DNA of 35,520 bases from a virus. Made by a program: the position numbers and the translations under genes. Location: the IMG/VR virus record IMGVR_UViG_3300027852_000116, positions 1-35,520 of that record; one strand, 5' to 3'. This document shows positions 25,106-33,683 of the stretch, piece by piece. How positions within the stretch are numbered: the stretch's first letter is position 1; every line of letters starts with the position of its first letter. Below the pieces are notes generated by a model. The model did not search any database and was not told where the DNA came from. It saw only the letters and a program-made list of their open reading frames with translations.

Positions 25106-26298
25106 GCTTAATTACACCAACAACGAAAGCGATAAACGATAACATCATTGCGCAGTTAGAAGCGTCGCTTAACCAATCGATACCGTTATTGCCTAAATCC
25201 TTTATGCGCGTACTGGCCAAAGCACTGGCTGGCGTTTTTGTTATTTTGTACAAGTACGGCGGCTTCATGTTCTTGCAAATTTTTGTAAGGACGGCCAGTT
25301 TTTCCGCCACCAACATTAACGGCGAAGACGTGAACCCTTTGACCGAGTGGGGGCGTTTGATTGGTGTTGGCGACCCAGCCGCTGCGACGATCGCCGAAAT
25401 GACCATCGACATGACGGTCAACAATCAAACTGGCACTTTGCCGTCTGGGTCCCAATTAGTGAACACTGATAACGGCGTGACTTATATCACTATCGGCGCA
25501 GTGTCGCTTAACGCGGCAACCGTTCAAGCAACTATCCGGGCGGTTTCAGACCAAACCGGTGGCGGGGGTGCGGGCGTGATCGGAAACCTTGATCCCGGCG
25601 CGACTGTTTCTTTTGCCAACCCATTGGCGAACGTTGCCCGTGATGCTATAGTCGTCACACAGACGGTCACAGGTGCCGACGCAGAGACAACCGAAGCCTA
25701 CCGCCAGCGAGTAATCGACCGGTTCCAGAAACGCCCTCAAGGCGGCGCGTATGCCGATTACGAAATATGGGGAGAAGAACCGGCGGGGATCATAAATATT
25801 TATCCGTACACTAGCGATTGTCCCGGCCAAGTGGACGTTTACGTTGAAGCGACGCCGGAAAGTTCGGGCGACCCCGATGGCACTCCAACCGCACCACAAC
25901 TTCAAGAGGTTCTTGACTCCATCGAGTTAGACAGCAACGGGCTGGCAAGCAGGCGTCCGGCTAATGCGCTAGCAAACACTTTCCCGATAACCCGCACGGG
26001 TTTTGATGTCCAAGTAACTGGCCTGCAGGTTGATAATTTGGCATCGGTTCAAGCAACCATAACGACCGCCATCGAAGAATACTTTCTCGACCGTGAGCCG
26101 TTCATTACAGGCCTGTCGGTTTTACCACGACGCGACCGAATAACTCGAAGTGCAATAGGCGGAACGGTGGACGATATTGTTAGTGCGGCGGGCGGAATAT
26201 TTAGCTCGGTAATTGTTAGCCAATCAACGATCAATGTTGAGTTATATTCTCTCGGTATCGGTGAGAAAGCCAAAGCAAGTACGGTAACGTTTGTATGA
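25102..26298 (+). CDS. Baseplate J-like wedge protein (Mu gp47-like)
   Basis: 398 residues from ATG 25102, which overlaps the previous stop as ATGA and has GGAAGG 7 bases upstream; the longer frame from 25087 is not preferred. Baseplate_J-type features are NINGEDVNPLTEWGRLIGV, the beta-rich TGTLPSGSQLVNTDNGVTY, AGVIGNLDPGATVSFANPLA, then TGADAETTEAYRQRVIDRFQ, GGAYADYEIWGEEPAGI and the YPYTSDCPGQVDVYVEA strand pair. These proteins form the ring of wedges around the hub. The end overlaps the next ATG by 4 bases. Confidence 0.94.
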   Translation: MSLITPTTKAINDNIIAQLEASLNQSIPLLPKSFMRVLAKALAGVFVILYKYGGFMFLQIFVRTASFSATNINGEDVNPLTEWGRLIGVGDPAAATIAEMTIDMTVNNQTGTLPSGSQLVNTDNGVTYITIGAVSLNAATVQATIRAVSDQTGGGGAGVIGNLDPGATVSFANPLANVARDAIVVTQTVTGADAETTEAYRQRVIDRFQKRPQGGAYADYEIWGEEPAGIINIYPYTSDCPGQVDVYVEATPESSGDPDGTPTAPQLQEVLDSIELDSNGLASRRPANALANTFPITRTGFDVQVTGLQVDNLASVQATITTAIEEYFLDREPFITGLSVLPRRDRITRSAIGGTVDDIVSAAGGIFSSVIVSQSTINVELYSLGIGEKAKASTVTFV

Positions 26299-27110
26299 AT
26301 TTTTTGCGCATCCTACAGCATCTATTGCCTAATGCGAGAGCATGGCGAACAACGGTTGATAAACAGCTTCGGCAGTTTTTTGACGGGTTGGCAGCTACAG
26401 GTGACAATGTAAAATCTTTTTTCGATTTGGTATGGCTTGATGTCTTCCCGCAAACAACCCGAGAGTTGGACGCTTGGGAAGATCAATTCGGGCTACGCGA
26501 TACGGGCACTACTGAGCAAGAACGACGGAATAGATTAGACGCGACATGGAAAGCCCTTGGCGGTCAAGATCCTCGGTATATTCAGGACACTCTACGCGGA
26601 GCGGGTTTCGACGTCTATGTCCACCAATGGTGGGAACCGGGAACTAAGCCAGCGGTAAGTGTTAAGCAATGCGTTACTCCCCGAAACCCTTTACAGTGGA
26701 TACGGCGCGAATTTACGGGGGCTAATTTGCTGGTTGAATGCGGAGAGGCTAACGCAGCATGTGGAGAGTCTTTTGCGGAGTCTGGTAACGGATTTAGCCC
26801 GCTCGGTTATCCGCTGGTTAATAAAATTTTTGAGACTACGCCCGATATAATACCGGCTTGCGGAGAAGTACTTGCGGAAGCTGGTGAGCCTGACGCACTA
26901 TGCGGAAATTATTTTAGATTCATAGACAAGTTAAAAGAGTATGTAGTACCGAACGAACCGGACAAATGGCCATATTTTTTGTACATAGGTGGCCAAGTTT
27001 TCGGAGACTTAGCAATAGTTGACTCAAAAAGACGGAGTGAGTTCGAGGATCTTTGTCTTAAAATTTGCCCGACTCAACAATGGTTAGGTATACTAGTTGA
27101 ATACGGATAG
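26295..27110 (+). CDS. Tail protein connecting wedge to fibre (Mu gp48 / YmfQ-like, DUF2313)
   Basis: 271 residues, coupled to gp47 through ATGA. Residues 1-110 show the family core: LLPNARAWRTTVDKQLRQFF, ELDAWEDQFGLRDTGTTEQE and DTLRGAGFDVYVHQWW. Mu gp48 is shorter (about 193); the excess here is a segment at about 140-205 with two Cys-Gly pairs in duplicate: ECGEANAACGESFAESG (Cys149, Cys156) and ACGEVLAEAGEPDALCG (Cys189, Cys203). The C-terminal part (YVVPNEPDKWPYFLYIGG, then CLKICPTQQWLGILVEYG) is common in this family. Its product probably connects baseplate wedges to the tailspike encoded next. Confidence 0.9.
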   Translation: MNFLRILQHLLPNARAWRTTVDKQLRQFFDGLAATGDNVKSFFDLVWLDVFPQTTRELDAWEDQFGLRDTGTTEQERRNRLDATWKALGGQDPRYIQDTLRGAGFDVYVHQWWEPGTKPAVSVKQCVTPRNPLQWIRREFTGANLLVECGEANAACGESFAESGNGFSPLGYPLVNKIFETTPDIIPACGEVLAEAGEPDALCGNYFRFIDKLKEYVVPNEPDKWPYFLYIGGQVFGDLAIVDSKRRSEFEDLCLKICPTQQWLGILVEYG

Positions 27111-27123
27111 TGGAGCATAAATC

Positions 27124-29373
27124 ATGTCATTAAATTTAGAAACGCAATACCCTGGGAAAATAAACCCGTCAGATGCAGACTACCCGTATGGGTCGGCTCG
27201 AAATATTACCGTTCCGGGGGACGGTACGGGAACGCCATGGGAACAAGCTATCGTTAATGATAACATCGGGTTCCAGCAATCTTTATTAACGGCGGCGGGC
27301 ATAGTGCCTAGTGGCTCCCCAGATAAAGTAGGTGAATCCCAGTTTTTACAAGCCCTTTTAAGTATCTCGGGTCGGACGGAACTAACGACAATTACTATGG
27401 CCAGCATGAAAGAGCCGAAGGTCGGGCAACTGGTGACTACTTTAGAATTCGATACCGGTAACGGCCTGAACAGTGGAGCCCCGTACGTCGGTGTTCTCAC
27501 TTCAAGTGGTACGCCAAACGGGACGGATTTTATAGTAAGTACCGAGGATGCGTTAATTAGTTTTCAACTGAGGACAGGCACTTCCGCAAATGTTAAGCAC
27601 TTCGGTGCAAAAGGCACGGGGGCAGACGATACCGTCGCGGTTCGTGCGGCGGCGGCCTACTTAAAGGCTCTTGGCGGCGGTTCTTTATACTTCCCAGACG
27701 GAACTTACGCGTTATCTACCGGCGATGCACCGGCGTACTGTTTGAGGATACCCGCAAATGTGCGCGTTTTTGGTGAGTCCAAAGCTGGGACGATTATTAC
27801 TCGGCTTGTCTTAGAGGAAGTTAGTATCCTTTTTGTCAATGACGATGCGGACACGGCTACCGGATACGCAGCCGCAGGTAACATCACCATAGAACACCTC
27901 ACTATGACCGACAGTGTTACAAACACCGAAAGAAACGCAACGAATGGCGACCTAATCGCGTTCGGGCATGGCGACGGATTAATAGTTCGGGACTGTCACT
28001 TTGGAAACCACACGCAGCATTGTCTTGATATTGGAGGGTCTAAAAACATACTGTTTGCCGGGAACACCCAGCTTAACAGTAACGGAGCGACGGGATTTGC
28101 TGAAAATTCCGCGGTACAAGTTGACTCTGCGAACGGGGCGGCGTTTTTAGGGTTAAACATAGACGGAACTGAAACGGAGCAAGTCACTATAACCGACAAT
28201 CGGTTTATCAATACGAACACCAATACGCTGCTACACGTCGGGCATAATGGCGGCACAGCGAAAAATGTGATAATTGCCAATAACTATTTCGAAGGGACAA
28301 GCAGGTCGTTCGGTAAATTCATTAGGACGGATGTTGACGACGCGAGTATTGACGGGCTTATAATAAAAGGTAACACTTTCAATCTGACCACACAGGCAAA
28401 CCTTTCAGCGGTATCTATAATCACTAACGGCAACAACAGCGAGTCTTTTAAAAATGTCGTTATATCCAACAACACAATAGTGGGTTTAGCAAGAATAGGG
28501 ATAGACTTCGGCGGATCAGAATCGTATCTCGGCGCTAATTTACCTTCAATTGAAAACATAAACATATCGGATAATACTTTAGATTTGGACTTTACGGGAG
28601 CGGCCACGCTAAACGTAGGAATAAAAGCCGACCTTTGCAAAGCCTCGTCAATTCGCGGAAACAATATAAAAATATTTAAAGATACGGACGACGTCGATAT
28701 GTTTGGCATACGGTCGATCACTTCTACGATGATGGACATTATAGGGAACACAATACTAACGGGTTTAACAACGTTTACAGGTGCCAACCTAAGTGCGGGT
28801 ATCAAGGTTGACCGCTTCGGGTCCATCGCGACTTCAGCGCTGGTGGATATTTCTGTGATTGATAACAATCTTGACGTAACGAAACTAGATTACGGGATAC
28901 ATCATGAGTTTCTAGTTAATGGGAATACGGTATTGCTAAGCGGGAATCGATTCAGCGGGGACTTGGTAAATGGTGACGCTCATATATTTGAAAGTATACC
29001 TACCAGCGACGGGTCGAACGGATATCGATCTATAGATTTAACCGGTGCGGGCGGGTACACTTTGCCGGTTGCGATAGATACTTCATACGCGATAACAACC
29101 GGCTTAATTAAGAAGGCGGGGACTAACACTGTACGGTCGATTGAAAAAATAGATATCAACTATACTAGCTTAGGCGCGTCGTCTCTATCAACCGTAACGG
29201 AGCAATTCTTTGACGACGCCAATATTGCGCTGCAGGTGAGCGCCATCGACCCGAGTGCAGGGACATTCGACTTGGTTACGGGGAGTACGGCCATAACCAC
29301 GACGATCAAAGCACCGACAACCGCAGACTCGAATAGGGTGTCGGGTAATATTTCAATCATGGCGGGCATATAG
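27124..29373 (+). CDS. Tailspike / receptor-binding protein with pectate-lyase-type beta-helix
   Basis: 749 residues. The N-terminal about 85 residues (YPYGSARNITVPGDGTGTPW, then NDNIGFQQSLLTAAGI and PSGSPDKVGESQFLQAL) match the virion-attachment domain seen in many phage tail fibres. At about 157-195, VKHFGAKGTGADDT and SLYFPDGTYALS match the pectate_lyase_3 opening of a right-handed beta-helix. Repeated rungs with Asn-rich turns follow to about residue 640 (such as VTITDNRFINTNTNTLLHVG and VIIANNYFEG). The last about 100 residues form a different C-terminal domain, likely for trimerisation. Such proteins bind and often cleave surface polysaccharide; the active-site residues cannot be placed from sequence. 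The gene lies after the baseplate genes and before lysis. Confidence 0.9.
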   Translation: MSLNLETQYPGKINPSDADYPYGSARNITVPGDGTGTPWEQAIVNDNIGFQQSLLTAAGIVPSGSPDKVGESQFLQALLSISGRTELTTITMASMKEPKVGQLVTTLEFDTGNGLNSGAPYVGVLTSSGTPNGTDFIVSTEDALISFQLRTGTSANVKHFGAKGTGADDTVAVRAAAAYLKALGGGSLYFPDGTYALSTGDAPAYCLRIPANVRVFGESKAGTIITRLVLEEVSILFVNDDADTATGYAAAGNITIEHLTMTDSVTNTERNATNGDLIAFGHGDGLIVRDCHFGNHTQHCLDIGGSKNILFAGNTQLNSNGATGFAENSAVQVDSANGAAFLGLNIDGTETEQVTITDNRFINTNTNTLLHVGHNGGTAKNVIIANNYFEGTSRSFGKFIRTDVDDASIDGLIIKGNTFNLTTQANLSAVSIITNGNNSESFKNVVISNNTIVGLARIGIDFGGSESYLGANLPSIENINISDNTLDLDFTGAATLNVGIKADLCKASSIRGNNIKIFKDTDDVDMFGIRSITSTMMDIIGNTILTGLTTFTGANLSAGIKVDRFGSIATSALVDISVIDNNLDVTKLDYGIHHEFLVNGNTVLLSGNRFSGDLVNGDAHIFESIPTSDGSNGYRSIDLTGAGGYTLPVAIDTSYAITTGLIKKAGTNTVRSIEKIDINYTSLGASSLSTVTEQFFDDANIALQVSAIDPSAGTFDLVTGSTAITTTIKAPTTADSNRVSGNISIMAGI

Positions 29374-29777
29374 TGTTTGCTCTCAGTGAAAGATCAAAGC
29401 GTAACCGGTCAGAAGTTGACGTCCGGTTAATCCAAATAAGCGACCTAGCGATCACTATTTCGCTGGTTGATTTTGGTCACGGTAGGGTTGCAGGTAAGCG
29501 AACCGCCGAAACGCAAAACCAACTATTTAAAGAAGGCAAATCAAAGGCCGACGGCTTTGAGAAACTAAGCGAACACCAATCAGGCAACGCGTTGGACTTT
29601 TACGCGTATGTAGACGGGAAAGCAAGCTGGGATCCCGAGCACCTGGCCATGGTGGCAGCGGCATTCTTACAGGCCGCCTCGACGCTTGGTTACAGAGTCA
29701 AATGGGGCGGTCTTTGGAAGTCTAGCCGCTCTAAACTTTACGGCTGGGATATGCCGCACATTCAATTAGTGGAGTAA
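29373..29777 (+). CDS. Endolysin, M15-type L-alanyl-D-glutamate peptidase
   Basis: 134 residues. Predicted to cut the peptide stem of peptidoglycan. The zinc-site pattern is SEHQSGNALDF (His68, Asp75) and, near the end, WDMPHIQL (Asp126 as the likely base, His129 as a ligand), with WGGLW at 111-115; this is the VanY/T5-type M15 layout. There is no signal peptide, so release depends on the holin encoded next. The start is a GTG at 29373 that overlaps the tailspike TAG by one base; no later ATG precedes the conserved region with a better ribosome site. Confidence 0.92.
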   Translation: MFALSERSKRNRSEVDVRLIQISDLAITISLVDFGHGRVAGKRTAETQNQLFKEGKSKADGFEKLSEHQSGNALDFYAYVDGKASWDPEHLAMVAAAFLQAASTLGYRVKWGGLWKSSRSKLYGWDMPHIQLVE

Positions 29778-29781
29778 TGTT

Positions 29782-30207
29782 ATGACACCAATTATCGGCG
29801 ATGTAATTTCAGCAGGTTTTGGATTAATCGATTCGCTTTTTACCAGCGACGAAGAAAAATCAGCGGCAAAGCTTAAATTGCAAACTTTGGCTCAGCAAGG
29901 AAAACTAAAGGAACTTGAGATCGGAATGTCTGCAATTATCGCAGAAGCAAACTCGAAAGACCCTTGGACGTCTAGAGCAAGACCGTCGTTTTTATATGTC
30001 ATGTACCTTATGATTCTAACCGCCATCCCTATGGGCGTTTTGTCGGCGTTTCAGCCTGAAATTGCAGAACGCATTGCAACTGGACTGCAGCTTTGGTTGG
30101 CGGCCATTCCTGACGCGATGTGGACGCTCTTTGGAGTAGGCTATACGGGTTACGCGGTTAACAGAACTTATGATAAACACTCCAAAAACAAACATGGTGC
30201 GAAATGA
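29782..30207 (+). CDS. Holin, three-TM type (GTA-holin-like)
   Basis: 141 residues. Permeabilises the inner membrane to release the endolysin. It has a charged N-terminal half with a long helix (KSAAKLKLQTLAQQGKLKEL), then DPWTSRARPSFLYVMYLMIL, a hydrophobic segment to about residue 90, and another at about 105-127 (TGLQLWLAAIPDAMWTLFGV), finishing in a basic tail. The N-terminal helix followed by a SRxRP-type motif and hydrophobic segments matches the GTA_holin_3TM-type family by memory. It starts 4 bases after the endolysin stop and overlaps the next gene by ATGA. Confidence 0.82.
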   Translation: MTPIIGDVISAGFGLIDSLFTSDEEKSAAKLKLQTLAQQGKLKELEIGMSAIIAEANSKDPWTSRARPSFLYVMYLMILTAIPMGVLSAFQPEIAERIATGLQLWLAAIPDAMWTLFGVGYTGYAVNRTYDKHSKNKHGAK

Positions 30208-30500
30208 ACGAAGACACCATAGCCGACGTCGAGAAGAAAGCAATAGATCGCGTCCCGAACTGGTTTTGGGGCGTCGCAGGTATCGCTTTTGTTTCGTCGA
30301 TATGGCTATTTTTTAACGGGCTTAATCTCGGTTCTATTGTTAACCGATACATCGATGTACGGTTCGAGGAACGCAAGGCGCAGCAAAGTTGCAGAATTCC
30401 ACAGATACTTGAACTACAGGCGAAAGTTGACGATCTACTCCACCGGATTGAACCTGTCGAAGAACTTTCACATGAAGCACACAACAAACCGGAGAAATAG
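30204..30500 (+). CDS. One-TM lysis-cassette protein (spanin- or antiholin-like), unknown
   Basis: 98 residues with a single hydrophobic segment at about 19-38 (WFWGVAGIAFVSSIWLFF) and a charged, partly helical remainder with QILELQAKVDDLLHRIEPVE, a possible coiled coil. Coupled to the holin by ATGA. Inner-membrane spanins have an N-terminal TM and a periplasmic coiled coil and would fit, but this one is short and no outer-membrane lipoprotein partner is visible. An antiholin or holin accessory is also possible. Confidence 0.6.
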   Translation: MNEDTIADVEKKAIDRVPNWFWGVAGIAFVSSIWLFFNGLNLGSIVNRYIDVRFEERKAQQSCRIPQILELQAKVDDLLHRIEPVEELSHEAHNKPEK

Positions 30501-30501
30501 T

Positions 30502-30729
30502 ATGACAACCTCAATTAAAGTTTCGGCGCATTGCGCTGATGATAGAGAAGTCGTAATCGATTACAAAGACAACAACGGCGCGCAACAACAGGTAATACAG
30601 GACGGTGAGGAATTTGAAACCGTAGTTTATGACGATCTTTGTTGTTCTGCCCGTGAAAGACCAAAAGTTGTTGCAACTCCGAGCGCGGGCGGAGACGGGA
30701 AAACTCGGCCAAAACCCGACACACAGTAA
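30502..30729 (+). CDS. Small soluble hypothetical protein of the lysis region
   Basis: 75 residues from ATG 30502, with GGAG 7 bases upstream. It begins MTTSIKVSAHCADDREVVID, continues with QQQVIQDGEEFETVVYDDLC, and ends in a Lys-, Gly- and Pro-rich tail. From memory, similar small proteins (KVxAHCADxxEV opening, VYDD motif) occur near lysis or tail genes of many phages and have no assigned function. The stop TAA is at 30727-30729, after which the same frame stays open and becomes strongly hydrophobic (next entry). Confidence 0.65.
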   Translation: MTTSIKVSAHCADDREVVIDYKDNNGAQQQVIQDGEEFETVVYDDLCCSARERPKVVATPSAGGDGKTRPKPDTQ

Positions 30730-30730
30730 A

Positions 30731-30960
30731 ATGTTGCCTTAAGTGTTTTTGTACTAACACTGATTGCGCTCTCTGCTATCATCTGCCATAAGCAAGATCG
30801 AACAGCAGTAATTGTTTTCAGTATTTGCACCCTATCGTTTGCTTGGGCTGGTACAAAAATTGACGACGCCTTTGCGACCTTCTATTACGTCGGGGCGGCG
30901 GCGGTTATCTCATTGAGCGTCCTCATATCTTTTTGCCCCCGACCATGGCGCGGTTCTCCG
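30731..30960 (+). pseudogene. Membrane-protein reading frame without a usable start, probably frameshifted
   Basis: Reading from 30733 in the frame of the preceding gene gives three strong hydrophobic segments: VALSVFVLTLIALSAIICH, then TAVIVFSICTLSFAWAG, then FATFYYVGAAAVISLSVLIS, ending around FCPRPWRG. This looks like a real small membrane protein, but the frame has no ATG, GTG or TTG before its third segment. An ATG at 30731 is one frame off (ATG TTG CCT TAA); one extra T in the CCTT run would join it as M-L-P-L-S-V-F-V-L. The frame then runs on antisense to the MazG-like gene until 31272. It may be a broken gene, a sequencing indel, or a product of stop readthrough or frameshift. Confidence 0.45.
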
Positions 30961-31321
30961 GCTTATGATCGGCACGTTGTTGGTTATATTTCAATTTTTC
31001 AACCAATGCACCGCCAAGATCAAGGCCAAACGCGCCCGCATAGTCAAAAATTCGGATCAACGCATCGGCCAGCTCGACTTCCTCCATTTTGCGGTGCTTC
31101 AGGTGGGTGTCTTTGCAATCCTTACGAACGCCCTCCAAGCACTCCGAAATCTCGGAATGAATCAAACAGAGCAGTTCGGCTTTATTGCGTTTCAGACGTT
31201 CGCCAGTTTCTAGGTCATGCCACCAACCACCATCGACGGCGGCGCAATGGCAGATGTCGCTCAAATTATTAACGCTTTCTTGTAATTCACACATGGGTTG
31301 CTTCCTGTAGTTGACTATCAT
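30923..31321 (-). CDS. MazG-like nucleotide pyrophosphohydrolase
   Basis: 132 residues. Predicted to hydrolyse nucleoside triphosphates to monophosphate and pyrophosphate with divalent metal. The core motif pair is visible: AELLCLIHSEISECLEGVRK (ExxE) and then MEEVELADALIRIFDYAGAF (ExxD-type), the metal-binding helices of MazG-like enzymes. It is the last gene of the minus-strand operon, 4 bases after the polymerase stop. Two starts are possible: ATG at 31321 with AAGGA at 8 bases, or an internal ATG (MCELQESV) with AGGAAG at 6 bases. In phages such enzymes adjust the dNTP pool or remove a competing nucleotide; the substrate cannot be read from sequence. Confidence 0.82.
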   Translation of the reverse strand: MIVNYRKQPMCELQESVNNLSDICHCAAVDGGWWHDLETGERLKRNKAELLCLIHSEISECLEGVRKDCKDTHLKHRKMEEVELADALIRIFDYAGAFGLDLGGALVEKLKYNQQRADHKPENRAMVGGKKI

Positions 31322-31325
31322 AATA

Positions 31326-33683
31326 TTAATCCTTCTGATATCGTTTATGTCGCCAACCGGCGGCGCGTAGTGGCCACCATGAAGCCCACTCGGGACGTTC
31401 GGACATTATCGCCGACATCTCGTCAACACTTCCGAACCACTCCGGTACTTCGGCGGTGCCCTCATCGTGGGTATGCATGACAATCGGATAGCCTCTTGCC
31501 TCACAACGCAGTAGTGCATCGAACTGAATGTCCGCCGCCACCGCTTGCACGACGTTCTCAAATAGGCGTCCGCCGTAAGTCTCCATGCGGTGCCAGCCTA
31601 TAGGACCTTTGGCGCTGTTTGAGTTATAGCCCTCGAAGGTGATTTGATACGACGGCCCCCTGTTCAATTTGTCCTGCGCTTCGGCTAGGCGTGGGCGGTG
31701 GTAATGCAAATAACGTCCTGAAGGCAAACGGCAATAAAGAATATAGTCGCGCACCGCGTAGGTTATATCGATATGGCTGAAACATTGGCCAGGGTAAAGG
31801 ATGGCGTTAATCGCCGCGCCTTCAAGACCGAAAAGCTCCGGTCGGTAGTCCCATTTCCCCGGACCGCACCAGCGGAATTGACCGCCCCACATCTCGACGA
31901 TTTCGGGCGATTCTTCACGCCACTTGAGGACGTCCTGCTTAATCTCGTCCTCGTTCATGAATTTATCTGCGCCGAAATTTGTCCATGCTCCGATCCAACC
32001 GCCGTACCCACCGGCCAGTTCTCGCACCTTGCCGATAGTCTTTCGGGCGGGGTGGTGCATGCCGTTTTTCTTCTTGTAGTCGAGGATTTCTTGAAACGGA
32101 ATGCCGGTGGCGTTGGCCGCGCTTTGCTCGTATATTTTGCCATGGCCGCTGAATACTTCGATCCGCCATTGGCAACGAGATAAGCACGCCGCCGCCACCG
32201 CTTCAATCGCCGAGAAGTCGCAGCAAATGAAATCCTTGCCCTCGACGGCCATGAGTAGTCCCCGCAGACAGCCACAAAGCACCGTAATCGGGTCGCCCCA
32301 TACGACCTCAAGGTGGTCGAGTTTTCGCGTTAAAATCATCTTGATAGCGGATTCAACCGCTTCAACCGTCCAATCTGACATCGTGTGGAACATGAAAGAC
32401 CCGCAATGCGGGCACTCACTGGCCCACTCGTCCGGGTTAAAAAATTCTTCGCACGCTTCACACTGAGCCGACTTCGGACCTTTCGACGTGATGTTTTGCA
32501 ATTGAACGCCGCCCGCCGAAGCGCGCCCTGTTCTATCGGCTCCGCAGTACATGTACTGGTCGCGAAGTCGTCCGTCGCTACTGACCTGCAGTTTAAGCGT
32601 TCGGAGTTTCTTGACGTTGGCCGCGCCGAGTGTATCGCGTATTTCTAGTGCCCTTCGAGCGACCGGCGGAATGTCTTCACGCTTGAGCGTATCAGAGACG
32701 GTTTGTTTCTGCATATTCGGCATACTGAGCCCGACCGACCCGAGCCAGTCCACGAACTTGGCCACTTCGGACACTGAACCCACCGCGCCTTGAGTTATCT
32801 GGCCGAGCTCCATTGTATATTTGCGTTCAGTCTGGCCAAGTATGTCCAGCATGGCGTCGAGTGCTTCAGTATCGACCGGCACGCCGCGAACGTTTATGGT
32901 CTGATCCATTTGCCAGGTAGCGAACTCTTGCGGGCTTAGGTCGGGGATCATTGCAGAGGCGTGATCTTCGGTTTGAACATCGACGTCGCAGTAGGCGTAA
33001 AATTTTACAAAGTCGTCCCACGCCGTCGCTGGCGTCCATCGGTGCTCGGGTCGGTTTTTGGCTGGCGTATGGGGTCTGGTTAGTTTCTGGATTAACCGGC
33101 CACCTTCTTTGTCTTTTTCTAGGGTGCCGAGAACTGCAGCAGCTTTACCCAATGCGCCCGGAAGGCTATGCCGTCTTGATTTGGCCATAGCGCACCGGCA
33201 TTGTTCGAGTTCTAACACTGGCCAGCCGTAACGCTTGGTGCAGACCATATTCCAAATCCAAAACTCAAAGGTCACGTTCCACGCTTCGATCAACCCGCCG
33301 TTTTGAATGTGGGCGATTAAATCAAGCGGATCGGGAAACCCTGGGTACCACGCCCGTCTGCCTTTGCCGTCTTTCAAATCATAATACAAACAGAGTACTT
33401 CGGTCGAATCATGGCAGGCATAGTTCGGCGTACCGACGACCGGCAGACCGCCTTTACCTTGCGCGCCTACGCCTTTCACCTTGCCCGTCTGGGGGTCGAT
33501 ATTGAAACCTGCCTCGCTATACGTCTCGAAATCCATTGAAGGCAATACAAGCGACGTGCCGAGGTCTACCGAGATTGGAGTATTGGCGGAAAGTTGAGTT
33601 GCGTCGGCTGGCCATTCATCCGGATCAAGATGTTCGCCAACATAATGTTCGAACGTATGTCGCCCGAATAATAGGCGTTTCAT
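31326..33683 (-). CDS. Family A DNA polymerase with 3'-5' exonuclease, phage type
   Basis: 785 residues from ATG 33683, which overlaps the upstream gene as ATGA; a longer frame from 33734 is not preferred. It replicates the phage genome. The exonuclease domain starts near SMDFETYSE (Asp51, Glu53) and includes AWNVTFEFWIW and the CDVDVQTEDH motif near 232-241. Polymerase landmarks are DRTGRASAGGVQLQNI (about 383-398), motif A CDFSAIEA (about 488-495), motif B RKTIGKVRELAGGYGG (547-562), YGGRLFENVVQAVAADI, and motif C HTHDEGT with HDE at 739-741. No 5'-3' exonuclease domain is present. Between LQNI and motif A is an insert with four Cys (CEAC at 408-411, CPHC at 424-427), a probable zinc ribbon. 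Confidence 0.95.
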   Translation of the reverse strand: MKRLLFGRHTFEHYVGEHLDPDEWPADATQLSANTPISVDLGTSLVLPSMDFETYSEAGFNIDPQTGKVKGVGAQGKGGLPVVGTPNYACHDSTEVLCLYYDLKDGKGRRAWYPGFPDPLDLIAHIQNGGLIEAWNVTFEFWIWNMVCTKRYGWPVLELEQCRCAMAKSRRHSLPGALGKAAAVLGTLEKDKEGGRLIQKLTRPHTPAKNRPEHRWTPATAWDDFVKFYAYCDVDVQTEDHASAMIPDLSPQEFATWQMDQTINVRGVPVDTEALDAMLDILGQTERKYTMELGQITQGAVGSVSEVAKFVDWLGSVGLSMPNMQKQTVSDTLKREDIPPVARRALEIRDTLGAANVKKLRTLKLQVSSDGRLRDQYMYCGADRTGRASAGGVQLQNITSKGPKSAQCEACEEFFNPDEWASECPHCGSFMFHTMSDWTVEAVESAIKMILTRKLDHLEVVWGDPITVLCGCLRGLLMAVEGKDFICCDFSAIEAVAAACLSRCQWRIEVFSGHGKIYEQSAANATGIPFQEILDYKKKNGMHHPARKTIGKVRELAGGYGGWIGAWTNFGADKFMNEDEIKQDVLKWREESPEIVEMWGGQFRWCGPGKWDYRPELFGLEGAAINAILYPGQCFSHIDITYAVRDYILYCRLPSGRYLHYHRPRLAEAQDKLNRGPSYQITFEGYNSNSAKGPIGWHRMETYGGRLFENVVQAVAADIQFDALLRCEARGYPIVMHTHDEGTAEVPEWFGSVDEMSAIMSERPEWASWWPLRAAGWRHKRYQKD

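Noticed and set aside
24738-25424. Minus-strand frame of 228 codons over the gp46-gp47 junction
   Set aside because: Lies opposite two well-supported baseplate genes and shows no motif or ribosome site.
17051-27110. Mu-like transposable phage identity
   Set aside because: The tail genes are Mu-like but no transposase, MuB or Mu end sequences are visible, so only the tail is called Mu-like.
30204-30729. Rz/Rz1 spanin pair
   Set aside because: One candidate has a TM and possible coiled coil, but no lipobox-containing outer-membrane partner is embedded or adjacent.
30742-30761. Inverted repeat AGTGTT/AACACT as a terminator for the lysis cassette
   Set aside because: The stem is AT-rich, only 6 bp, and no T run follows.
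30913-31272. Open frame antisense to the MazG-like gene
   Set aside because: From about 30960 on it is low-quality sequence opposite a clear MazG-like protein; only its upstream hydrophobic part was kept, as a separate entry.
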